Below, in pieces: positions 1-6,885 of a stretch of 6,885 bases of DNA (position 1 is the stretch's first letter; every line of letters begins with the position of its first letter). Source of the stretch: an uncultured Clostridia bacterium (GTDB lineage Bacteria; Bacillota; Clostridia; Oscillospirales; Oscillospiraceae); contig CAMEIK010000061.1 of the NCBI GenBank assembly GCA_945918315.1, positions 1-6,885 of the forward strand, in the 5' to 3' direction. The position numbers were made by a program, and so were the translations under genes. The notes beneath the pieces are model-generated. The model made no database searches, was not told where the DNA came from, and was given only the letters and a program-made list of their open reading frames with translations.

Positions 1-75
1 GAAATACACCAAGTATTCCTCTGTTTTCCAAACTTTCGGCTGAGGAAAAATCCCTCGCCACCGGCTCTTGCCGAA
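1..75. other. Upstream non-coding region rich in short inverted repeats
   Basis: I see no supportable gene here. Several short inverted repeats are visible. AATAC (3-7) pairs with GTATT (13-17) across a 5-base loop. TTTTCC (24-29) pairs with GGAAAA (44-49). TTCGGC (35-40) pairs with GCCGAA (70-75), with GAGG (42-45)/CCTC (53-56) nested inside. CGGC (62-65) pairs with GCCG (70-73) across a TCTT loop and so competes with the TTCGGC stem. No stem is followed by a T-run, so this does not look like a standard intrinsic terminator. The addB reading frame is open from base 1, but nothing in it resembles an AddB N-terminus. One other frame is closed by a TGA at 41-43 and could be the tail of an upstream gene, which I cannot confirm. 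The density of small stems beside the 77-90 repeat suggests one dispersed repeat element; that is inference. Confidence 0.4.
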
Positions 76-76
76 T

Positions 77-90
77 TGTGCGGTGTTGCC
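77..90 (+). repeat. Left copy of 14-bp inverted repeat flanking addBA
   Basis: TGTGCGGTGTTGCC here is the exact reverse complement of 6872-6885. After one mismatch (base 91) the next four bases, TAAA (92-95), also match the reverse complement of the right side, giving 18 of 19. The repeat lies 30 bases upstream of the preferred addB start and before its ribosome binding site. It begins with TG, and the right copy ends with CA, as many transposon ends do, but no transposase is visible between them. It may instead be the edge of a small dispersed element whose body lies to the left. Confidence 0.75.
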
Positions 91-105
91 ATAAAAAAGA
101 AAAAG

Positions 106-112
106 AAAGGAG
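106..112 (+). promoter_or_regulatory. Ribosome binding site of addB (decides the start)
   Basis: AAAGGAG lies 8 bases before the ATG at 121, which is ideal spacing, and only 2 bases before the in-frame ATG at 115, which is too close. An upstream in-frame TTG at 76 would place this site inside the coding region and add a lysine-rich stretch unlike AddB. The site therefore favours 121 as the start. Confidence 0.8.
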
Positions 113-120
113 CCATGTGT

Positions 121-3100
121 ATGCTCCATTTGCTTCTGGGCCGGGATTGGACGGCCAACCGGGATGCGGTTTTCTCCCGGATCAAAGAGGATGTACAAAA
201 GGAAAGGCCCGGCAGAATCCTTATGGTTCCGGAGCTTATCAGCCATGAGTCGGAGCGAATGCTTTGCGCCTGGGCAGGGGATACAGCCAGCCGCTTCGCG
301 GAGGTCCTGTCCTTTACCCGTCTTGCCCGCCGTGTGGCAGAGGAAACAGGCAATGCCAATGTTCGCTGCTTAGACGGCGGCGGAAGGGTTGTTGCCATGG
401 CTGCTGCCGCCCGTCAGCTTTCCAGCCGCCTGAAAGCCTATGCCTCGGTGGAGACAAAACCGGAGTTTCTGGAAAAGCTGATCGAGGCTGTGGACGAATT
501 CAAGCGGGGCTGTATCAGTCCGGAGGATCTGCTGCACGCATCCCAATTGACGGAAGGCAGCCTTGCGCAAAAGCTGGAGGAGCTTTCCCTGCTGATGGAT
601 GGGTATGACGCTCTGTGTTCCCTGGGGAAACGGGACCCAAGGGATCAGATGACCTGGCTGCTGGAACAGCTGGAGGAGGGCAGCTTCGCCCGAAACCATG
701 TTTTTTACATAGATGGGTTTCCGGATTTTACCCGGCAGCATTTCGCGATTCTGGAATGCCTGATTCGTCTGAGCCCTAACGTGACGGTAAGCATCAACTG
801 CGATTCCCCCGGCTCCCGGCTTCTTGCTTTTGAAAAAGCAGGGGAAACTGCCGCGCGGCTTTTGCGATGCGCCCGCAGGGCCGGTATTGAAGTCAGTATC
901 GAAACAATTTCGGAGAGAGATGACCCGTTGGCACCCCTGCGAAGCTGCCTTTTTCAGGGTTCCATTCAGGATGGGGTACTTCGGGATCATGTGACAACTG
1001 TTTGTGCCGATTCTGTCTGGCAGGAGTGTCTTGCCGCAGGACAGCGGGTGCAGGCCCTCGTTATGGAGGGCAGCCGCTATCGGGATATCACCCTGGTGGT
1101 AACGGATTTGGCTGGGTATCAGTCGGTTCTAGAACAGGTATTTGAGCGGCTGCATATTCCGCTTTACCGTTCCGGGACAGAAGATATCATGCGCAAGAAT
1201 GTAATCTGTACGGTACTTACCGCTCTGGATGCTGCCGTCAGTGGTTTTGACCGCAGAAACGTTCTGGAATACCTGCGTTCCTCGCTGTCCCCACTGGACC
1301 AGGATACCTGTGATCTGGTGGAGAATTACGCCATTGTCTGGAATATCCGGGGAAATCAGTGGCTCACCGACTGGGCCTTTCATCCGGATGGGCTTTCCGC
1401 CGAATGGGATGAGCCTTCTCTTACCCGCCTGCAAACGCTGAACAAAGCCCGGGCTTTGGCCATAACACCACTGGAAAATCTGCACAGGCAACTTCTGAAC
1501 GCAACTTCTTTACGGGATCAGGTCCTGGCACTGTATGCGTTCCTGGAGGATATAAAGCTGGAGTCCCGGCTGGATATTCTCTCCCAGACCCTGGAGAAGG
1601 AAGGCGACGACAGGAATGCCCAGATTCTTGGTCAGCTCTGGGAAATTCTAGTTTCCGCTTTGGAGCAGCTTTATGATGTGCTTGGCGATACCCACTGGGA
1701 GACGGAACATTTTACCCGGCTTCTTCGCCTGCTGCTGAGTCAATATGATGTGGGTACCATTCCTCCGGTACTGGATGCGGTACAGATTGGGCCTGTGTCC
1801 GCCATGCGCTGCCACAGGGAAAAGCATCTTCTTGTCCTGGGGGCGGAAGAAGGAAAGCTGCCAGGCTACTCCGGGTCAGTGGGGATCCTTACGGACCAGG
1901 AACGTGTTGCGCTGCGGGAGCTCGGCGTACCCCTTACCGGCGGCGCCATGGAGGGTATCCAGGCCGAATTCTCGGAAATCTATGGGGTGTTTTGCGGAGC
2001 GGAGCAGACTGTATGGGTTTCCTGTTCCTCGCAGCCTTCGTTTCTGTTTCGCCGTTTGGAAAACCTTTCCGGCGGTAGCTGGCAGCCGGATACGGATATG
2101 GAGTTTTCTCTTGCCGACCCGGGGGAGGCCGCTGCATGGCTGGCTGCCCGGAATGCGGAGCAAACGGCACGGAAGCTGGGATTATCCCAGGATTACCGTT
2201 CCATTCGCCGCAGTGCGTCTCACAGCCTGGGAACCGTTTCTTCCGATGGGATCCGGAAACTGTACGGCCAGAGTCTGATCCTGTCCGCCTCTCAGATTGA
2301 TACCCAGGCGGAATGCCGTCTGCAATACTTCCTGAAATATGGCCTGCGAGCAAGGGAGCGGAAAGAGGCTGCTGTTGACCCGGCAGAATTCGGCACCTAT
2401 GTCCATGCCGTTCTGGAAAATACAACCCGGTGCATCCGGGATATGGGAGGTTTCCATAAGGTTGATTTAGCGCAGACGCTGTCCATAGCCCACGATTTTT
2501 CTGAAAGCTATGCGAAAGATCATTTTGGCCCCCTTGCCTCTCAGCGTGTACAGTTTCTCTTCAACCGGAATCTCCGGGAGTTGGACATGGTGGTAGAGGA
2601 ACTGTGGACGGAGCTTTCCAAATCCGATTTTTCCCCCAGAGATTTTGAAGTGAGTTTTGGCGGAGAAGAGGGGCTGCCTCCAATCCCGATTCCCAATGAC
2701 AAAATCGTTGCCATTCTTCGTGGCTTTGTTGACCGTGTGGATGTATGGGACAGTGGCTACGCAAACTATTACCGGGTTGTTGACTACAAAACAGGGAAAA
2801 AGGATTTTGATTATTGTGATGTATTCAATGGTGTAGGCCTGCAGATGCTTCTGTACCTGTTTGCGCTGAAGCACAGTGGCAGCGACATGCTTGGTGCTTC
2901 CCCGATCCCTGCAGGCGTTCAGTATTTTCCGGCCCGGGCACCCTACCTGTCTCTGGATGGAAAGCCCCAGCCGGAGGAAGCGGACCGGGAGCGGTCGGAT
3001 CAATGGAAACGAAAGGGCCTCCTGCTCAATGACGAGGCGGTCCTTCACGCCATGGAGCCCGGAGACAGCCCGAGCCGAAGCTTCAAGATGAAAAAGGACG

Positions 3101-3375
3101 GCACAATCCAGGGAGACCTTGCGGACCGGGAGCAGCTGAAGCTTCTGGAAGGATATATTTTTCGGGTTCTGAAAAGCCTTGTAGAAGATATCGCGGCCGG
3201 GAATGTGGAACCAAATCCCTATTGCAGGGGAACTTCCCATGACGCGTGCCGGTTCTGTCCTTATGGTGGTGTTTGCCATAAAGCTGAGGTCCCGGGCAGG
3301 AGAAACTATAAGACAATGACCGCACAGCGGTTCTGGGACGAGATTGGAAAGGAGATGAGCAGGGATGCTGAATGA
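121..3375 (+). CDS. addB: ATP-dependent helicase/deoxyribonuclease subunit B (AddB)
   Basis: This is the second subunit of the cytoplasmic AddAB helicase-nuclease, which resects double-strand breaks to give RecA a 3' single strand. Numbering is from the ATG at 121 (1084 aa; B. subtilis AddB is about 1166). The N-terminal helicase-like half opens with LLLGRDWTANRD at the P-loop position, but the GxGKT residues are missing (N13 and R14 replace K and T). FYIDGF (195-200) and LLVLGAEEGKLP (570-581) are typical AddB landmarks. The C-terminal RecB-type nuclease shows G758xxxH762, E843, D871 in GFVDRVD, D888-x-K890 in VVDYKTG, and Q908xxxY912. Four cysteines, C732 and C1043-x2-C1046-x5-C1052, match the 4Fe-4S cluster spacing of AddB. 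The start is chosen from the ribosome binding site and because family members begin just before the LGR segment. The gene overlaps addA by 11 bases. No frameshift is apparent and I see no serious alternative identity. Confidence 0.95.
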   Translation: MLHLLLGRDWTANRDAVFSRIKEDVQKERPGRILMVPELISHESERMLCAWAGDTASRFAEVLSFTRLARRVAEETGNANVRCLDGGGRVVAMAAAARQLSSRLKAYASVETKPEFLEKLIEAVDEFKRGCISPEDLLHASQLTEGSLAQKLEELSLLMDGYDALCSLGKRDPRDQMTWLLEQLEEGSFARNHVFYIDGFPDFTRQHFAILECLIRLSPNVTVSINCDSPGSRLLAFEKAGETAARLLRCARRAGIEVSIETISERDDPLAPLRSCLFQGSIQDGVLRDHVTTVCADSVWQECLAAGQRVQALVMEGSRYRDITLVVTDLAGYQSVLEQVFERLHIPLYRSGTEDIMRKNVICTVLTALDAAVSGFDRRNVLEYLRSSLSPLDQDTCDLVENYAIVWNIRGNQWLTDWAFHPDGLSAEWDEPSLTRLQTLNKARALAITPLENLHRQLLNATSLRDQVLALYAFLEDIKLESRLDILSQTLEKEGDDRNAQILGQLWEILVSALEQLYDVLGDTHWETEHFTRLLRLLLSQYDVGTIPPVLDAVQIGPVSAMRCHREKHLLVLGAEEGKLPGYSGSVGILTDQERVALRELGVPLTGGAMEGIQAEFSEIYGVFCGAEQTVWVSCSSQPSFLFRRLENLSGGSWQPDTDMEFSLADPGEAAAWLAARNAEQTARKLGLSQDYRSIRRSASHSLGTVSSDGIRKLYGQSLILSASQIDTQAECRLQYFLKYGLRARERKEAAVDPAEFGTYVHAVLENTTRCIRDMGGFHKVDLAQTLSIAHDFSESYAKDHFGPLASQRVQFLFNRNLRELDMVVEELWTELSKSDFSPRDFEVSFGGEEGLPPIPIPNDKIVAILRGFVDRVDVWDSGYANYYRVVDYKTGKKDFDYCDVFNGVGLQMLLYLFALKHSGSDMLGASPIPAGVQYFPARAPYLSLDGKPQPEEADRERSDQWKRKGLLLNDEAVLHAMEPGDSPSRSFKMKKDGTIQGDLADREQLKLLEGYIFRVLKSLVEDIAAGNVEPNPYCRGTSHDACRFCPYGGVCHKAEVPGRRNYKTMTAQRFWDEIGKEMSRDAE
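3348..3354 (+). promoter_or_regulatory. Ribosome binding site of addA inside addB
   Basis: AAAGGAG lies within the last codons of addB, 10 bases before the addA ATG at 3365. It is the same sequence as the addB site. Together with the 11-base gene overlap it implies that addA is translated from the addB message, probably with some translational coupling that helps keep the subunits near equal amounts. The coupling is inference. Confidence 0.75.
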
Positions 3376-6300
3376 ATTGACGCCCCAACAGCGTATCGCG
3401 GCCACGAATCGGGGCGGAAAGCTTCTGGTCAGCGCAGCAGCCGGTTCCGGAAAAACCAGAGTGCTGGTTGAGCGCCTGCTGTGCTATCTGACTGATCCTG
3501 TCTCCCCGGCCCAGCTGGATGATTTCCTGATTATTACATATACAAAGGCAGCCGCATCGGAACTCCGGGGAAAAATCGGAGCGGAGTTGAACGCGCGCAT
3601 CGCTTCCGAGCCGGAAAACCGACATTTGCAGAAGCAGCTTCAGCGTTTGTACCTGACCCAGATCTCCACCGTACACGGCTTTTGCGCACAGCTTTTGCGT
3701 GAGTATGCCTACCGGCTGGATATTGCGCCGGACTTCAGGGTTGCCGATGAGACAGAAATCGGGGAGCTTCGCGGAACGGTTCTTTCGGATACTCTGGACC
3801 GGGCTTATGAGGAGTTGGGAGAGAATCCGGATTTTCGTGCCTTTGTGGATACACAGGGACTCGGACGGGATGACAGAGCTCTTCCGGAGCTGATTTTTAA
3901 GGTCTATGACAGTGCCCGCTGTCATCTGGATCCGGAGGGCTGGCTTACAAAATGTGTTTGCTCTACTCAGCCGGATGCCGGTATCGATGCATCGGAGACT
4001 GCTTGGGGGGAATATCTTCTTTCGGATCTGAAACTGTTTCTGGATGGCCATATCCGGGCCCTTTGTCAGTGCCTGAATGAAGCGGACCAGGTTCCGGAAT
4101 TTGAAAAGGTATCTCAAAATCTGTCCGCCGTCATTGTACAACTTACAGACCTTCGACAGAGTGATAGCTGGGATGAAACGGTCCGCCGTCTGGACGTGGA
4201 CTTTGGTACGCTGCGCTTTCCCCGCAGAAATCCGGACCCGGAACTGACAGACCGCATCAAAGCGGCGAGGGATGCCTGCAAGGACGGACTGAAGAAGATG
4301 CAGCGCAGTTTTTCGGGAGACTCCCGGGAACTTCTGGAGGAAATGATAAAAACCGCACCGGCGGTCAGGGGCCTCATCAGTCTTGTACGGCAGTTTTCGG
4401 ATAACTTTCGCCATGCAAAACGCAGCCGCCGGATTCTGGACTTTGGAGATCTGGAGCACCGGACGTTGGATCTTCTCATGGGGAAAAGCCGCAGCGGTGC
4501 CACTGCCGTTTCCCGGGAAATTGCCAGGCGTTACCGGGAGGTGCTGGTGGACGAATACCAGGATTCCAATGCCGTCCAGGATGCCATCTTTTCCATATTG
4601 ACCGCGGAACGGGGAAATTGTTTCCTGGTAGGGGATGTCAAACAATCCATCTATCGGTTCCGGCTGGCGGACCCCGATATTTTTCTGAACAAGTACACGT
4701 CCTTTGAGGATGTGTCATCCGGTTCTGCCGGAAAGGAGCGAAAGGTTCTGCTCAGTCATAATTTCCGCTCCGGCGATGAGGTGATTGCCGCGGTAAACGA
4801 TGTGTTTTCAGTATGCATGTCTCCGACCGTCGGCGGCCTGCAATACACGGACGCGGAAGCACTCCGGGAGGGGATTCCTCGCATTGCTTTGCCGGACCCG
4901 GGTGTGGAGCTGTACGCATTGGAGACGGATGAAGATTCCTATGCCGAGGAAGCCGCTTTTGTTGCCGGACGGCTGAAAGAAATGATTGGGAAAACCATGG
5001 TTCGCAGCGGAGACGCCCTGCGGCCCATGGAGGCGGAGGATGCAGTAATTCTGCTGCGTTCTCCGGGTTCCGTTGGAACCGAGTTTCAGAAGGCGCTGGA
5101 GGAAGCCGGAATCCGATGCGTGATTGGCGGCGGTATGGATTTGCTTCAATCCCGTGAGGTGGAGAATATCCGGGATTTATTGCGCACCATTTCAAATCCC
5201 CGGCAGGATATTCCTCTCATCAGCACCCTTGCAAGTCCTGTTTTTGGCTTTACTGCGGAGGATCTGGCACAGATTCGAGGCAGGCGGACGAAGGACTGCT
5301 TCTATGATGTGCTTAAGGATGCGCATACGGAGAAATCGGAAGGGTTTTTGACAGTGCTGGCAGCTCTGCGTCGGGAATCCCGCATGGGCACCCTCACATC
5401 TCTGCTGAACAAGTGCTTTGCGCTGACCCGAATAGACAGCATATATGCCGCAATGCCGGGGGGAGACGCGAAAAAAGAGAACTTGCGGCAGTTTTTTCAA
5501 TTCGCGGCTGAGTATGAGGCGGCTGGCGTTCGCTCTCTCGGACAGTTTCTGGAGCATCTGGATAATCTGCAGACCAGCGGGATTCCTTCCGCTTCCGGAA
5601 GCGGAACCGACTGCGTCACAATCATGAGCATTCACAGGTCCAAAGGTTTGGAATTCCCCGTTGTGTTCCTCTGCGGCCTTGCACGGAAATTTAACCGGGA
5701 AGATCTGCGGGAGCAGGTGTTGTGTGATTCCGAACTGGGGTTGGGCCTTAACGCGGCAGATACCGGACTACGGGTGCGATACCCGACCCTTGCCCGGCGG
5801 GCCATTGCCGCAAAGACAGAACGGGAAAGTGTCAGTGAAGAACTCCGGGTGCTCTACGTTGCCATGACCCGGGCGAAAGACCGGCTGGTCATGACCTTTG
5901 CTTCAAAAAGACTGGAAAGCAGGCTTCGGGAAATCGCCAACCGGCTTCCTATGGACGATGGGGAAGCCTTGTGCCGGGAGGCAGACTGTCCGGGCGACTG
6001 GGTACTGACCGCCGCAATGGGACGAACCGACGCGGGGGAGCTTCACGCGTTGGGAGGAAGCCCGATGAATACCCGTTTTGATGGGCATCCATGGATAATC
6101 CGCCTGTGCCAGGGGGCCGCACGGAATACGCAGGTTTCCTCTTTGATCGCGGAAAGTCCGTCCTTGCCTGCGGATGGGGAAGACCGAATCCAAAGGGGCC
6201 TTTCCTTCCAATATCCCCATAGGGAAGCCACCTGCGCGCCATCCAAGCAGACGGCGACCGGTAAGAAAGGCCGGGAAAAGGATGAAGAAGCGGCTGAGAA

Positions 6301-6871
6301 CGCTGGTTCTGCATTTCGTATCTCACGCTCCTACCGCCGTCCGTCCTTTCTTGGCGGCGCTTCAGACAGCCTGTCACGGGGCAGTGCCATTCACGCGGCC
6401 ATGCAGTATCTTCGATTCGAACGTTGTAATGATGCGGCTGCTGTGGCCCAGGAGGTTTCCCGTATTGTGGACCGTGGTTTCCTGACTCCGGAGCAGGGTG
6501 CCCTGGTTGACTGCCGGCAGATAGCGGCATTCTTTGAAACCGGGATCGGCAAAAAAATCCGTTCCGGCGCTAAATGTCTTCGGGAGTTCAAGTTTTCCAT
6601 TCTTGAGCCTGCGGAAGAGTTTGGCCAGGGACTGGCGGGAGAGCAGGTTCTGATGCAGGGCGTTGTGGACTGTGCGATTCTGGAAGATGACGGAATTGTT
6701 GTGCTGGATTTTAAAACGGACCATGTGACGGAGGAAACGATTATCGATACCGCTGAGCGTTACCGCGGCCAGGTGGAGACTTACGCCGGGGCCCTCGCCA
6801 GAATCTATAAAATGCCTGTCAAGGAAACGCTTCTCTACTTTTTCTCGCTGAACCGTTTTGTAAAGCTTTAA
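3365..6871 (+). CDS. addA: ATP-dependent helicase/nuclease subunit A (AddA)
   Basis: This is the motor and nuclease subunit of AddAB (1168 aa; B. subtilis AddA is about 1232). As a superfamily 1A helicase it uses ATP to unwind DNA ends in the 3'-5' direction, and its C-terminal nuclease cuts one strand. Visible motifs: LTPQQ (5-9, Q motif), AAAGSGKT (24-31, Walker A, K30), ITYTKAAASELR (57-68, Ia), ISTVHGFC (100-107), VLVDEYQD (393-400, Walker B), FLVGDVKQSIYRFR (420-433, III), LSHNFRS (463-469, IV), VTIMSIHRSKGLEFPVVF (751-768, V) and LRVLYVAMTRAKDRL (827-841, VI). The RecB-type nuclease shows G1006xxxH1010, E1074, D1102 in QGVVD, D1115-x-K1117 in LDFKTD, and Q1136xxxY1140. A charged, probably flexible stretch (961-980) precedes the nuclease. 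The start fits the family and a ribosome binding site. All catalytic residues appear present, so the enzyme should be active. Confidence 0.97.
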   Translation: MLNELTPQQRIAATNRGGKLLVSAAAGSGKTRVLVERLLCYLTDPVSPAQLDDFLIITYTKAAASELRGKIGAELNARIASEPENRHLQKQLQRLYLTQISTVHGFCAQLLREYAYRLDIAPDFRVADETEIGELRGTVLSDTLDRAYEELGENPDFRAFVDTQGLGRDDRALPELIFKVYDSARCHLDPEGWLTKCVCSTQPDAGIDASETAWGEYLLSDLKLFLDGHIRALCQCLNEADQVPEFEKVSQNLSAVIVQLTDLRQSDSWDETVRRLDVDFGTLRFPRRNPDPELTDRIKAARDACKDGLKKMQRSFSGDSRELLEEMIKTAPAVRGLISLVRQFSDNFRHAKRSRRILDFGDLEHRTLDLLMGKSRSGATAVSREIARRYREVLVDEYQDSNAVQDAIFSILTAERGNCFLVGDVKQSIYRFRLADPDIFLNKYTSFEDVSSGSAGKERKVLLSHNFRSGDEVIAAVNDVFSVCMSPTVGGLQYTDAEALREGIPRIALPDPGVELYALETDEDSYAEEAAFVAGRLKEMIGKTMVRSGDALRPMEAEDAVILLRSPGSVGTEFQKALEEAGIRCVIGGGMDLLQSREVENIRDLLRTISNPRQDIPLISTLASPVFGFTAEDLAQIRGRRTKDCFYDVLKDAHTEKSEGFLTVLAALRRESRMGTLTSLLNKCFALTRIDSIYAAMPGGDAKKENLRQFFQFAAEYEAAGVRSLGQFLEHLDNLQTSGIPSASGSGTDCVTIMSIHRSKGLEFPVVFLCGLARKFNREDLREQVLCDSELGLGLNAADTGLRVRYPTLARRAIAAKTERESVSEELRVLYVAMTRAKDRLVMTFASKRLESRLREIANRLPMDDGEALCREADCPGDWVLTAAMGRTDAGELHALGGSPMNTRFDGHPWIIRLCQGAARNTQVSSLIAESPSLPADGEDRIQRGLSFQYPHREATCAPSKQTATGKKGREKDEEAAENAGSAFRISRSYRRPSFLGGASDSLSRGSAIHAAMQYLRFERCNDAAAVAQEVSRIVDRGFLTPEQGALVDCRQIAAFFETGIGKKIRSGAKCLREFKFSILEPAEEFGQGLAGEQVLMQGVVDCAILEDDGIVVLDFKTDHVTEETIIDTAERYRGQVETYAGALARIYKMPVKETLLYFFSLNRFVKL
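5587..5606. repeat. Perfect 20-bp palindrome inside addA
   Basis: TTCCGCTTCC is followed directly by its reverse complement, GGAAGCGGAA, with no spacer. Symmetry breaks on the next base outward (5586/5607). It encodes the Ser/Gly-rich SASGSG segment just before helicase motif V (residues about 741-747). AGCGG, the B. subtilis Chi sequence, occurs on the + strand at 5600-5604 and on the - strand at 5589-5593. Whether it has any role is unknown; codon choice in a Ser/Gly linker could make it by chance. Confidence 0.7.
6861..6870. repeat. 10-bp AT-rich palindrome at the addA stop
   Basis: TAAAGCTTTA is self-complementary and spans the last codons of addA and the first two bases of its TAA stop. 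It abuts the right-hand 14-bp repeat. It is short and not GC-rich, and no T-run follows within the window, so I do not call it a terminator. Any terminator must lie beyond 6885. Confidence 0.35.
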
Positions 6872-6885
6872 GGCAACACCGCACA
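6872..6885 (-). repeat. Right copy of 14-bp inverted repeat flanking addBA
   Basis: GGCAACACCGCACA starts on the base after the addA stop codon and runs to the window edge. It is the exact reverse complement of 77-90. The copy may continue past the window, so its true length and outer edge cannot be seen. Its tight join to the stop codon means the operon has essentially no 3' spacer of its own before the repeat. Confidence 0.75.

Noticed and set aside
35..75. TTCGGC/GCCGAA stem as an intrinsic terminator of an upstream gene
   Set aside because: The stem encloses about 29 bases and no T-run follows it, so it does not fit an intrinsic terminator.
68..95. Possible promoter: TTGCCG (68-73), a 16-base spacer, then CATAAA (90-95)
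   Set aside because: Each box matches only four of six consensus bases and overlaps the repeat. This is too weak to call without transcript start data.
370..990. A 206-codon open frame on the minus strand within addB
   Set aside because: It is also in codon register with addB, with no domain or convincing ribosome binding site.
1745..2278. A 177-codon plus-strand open frame inside addB in another frame
   Set aside because: It is rich in Arg, Trp, Cys and Pro, typical of out-of-frame reading of a GC-rich gene, and it lies wholly inside addB.
2467..3405. A 312-codon open frame on the minus strand over the addB nuclease region
   Set aside because: It is in codon register with addB and is explained by the same codon bias. 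The translation shows no family features.
3083..4645. A 520-codon open frame on the minus strand across the addB-addA junction
   Set aside because: Within addA it lies in exact codon register with the gene, so it stays open only because addA here avoids the codons TTA, CTA and TCA. It starts with TTG, has no recognisable domain, and opposes a strongly supported gene.
77..6885. A complete transposon carrying addBA
   Set aside because: The inverted ends look suggestive, but there is no transposase or integrase gene between them, no target duplication can be tested within the window, and addBA is a core housekeeping operon.

Overview
The window is almost entirely one two-gene operon, addB followed by addA. 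It encodes both subunits of the AddAB (RexAB-type) ATP-dependent helicase-nuclease, which processes double-strand breaks for RecA-dependent recombination in most Firmicutes. Three things suggest a Clostridia-class Firmicute, probably of the gut Oscillospiraceae/Ruminococcaceae type: AddAB in place of RecBCD, strong AAAGGAG ribosome binding sites, and an AddB opening of MLHLLLGRDW. The placement is inference from protein style and moderately GC-rich codon use. No rRNA or other taxonomic marker is present.

Layout, left to right. Bases 1-105 hold no gene I can support. Bases 1-75 contain several short inverted repeats, and 77-90 is a 14-base sequence that returns exactly, in inverted orientation, at the right edge of the window (6872-6885). 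A Shine-Dalgarno sequence at 106-112 sets the addB start at 121. addB runs 121-3375. addA runs 3365-6871, overlaps the end of addB by 11 bases and has its own Shine-Dalgarno inside addB. The right-hand repeat begins on the base after the addA stop codon, so the operon sits tightly between inverted copies of one sequence.

The two proteins work as a heterodimer. AddA carries the complete superfamily 1A helicase motif set and a C-terminal RecB-type nuclease domain. AddB has a helicase-like fold without a working P-loop, and a second RecB-type nuclease domain closed by a four-cysteine iron-sulfur cluster. In the best-studied relative, Bacillus subtilis AddAB, each nuclease cuts one strand of the unwound duplex and AddB recognises Chi (AGCGG). 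All nuclease and cluster residues I looked for are present in both subunits, so both genes look intact.

I see no undescribed enzyme system. The points most worth a second look are the flanking inverted repeat, the eroded AddB P-loop, and a perfect 20-base palindrome inside addA that carries AGCGG on both strands.
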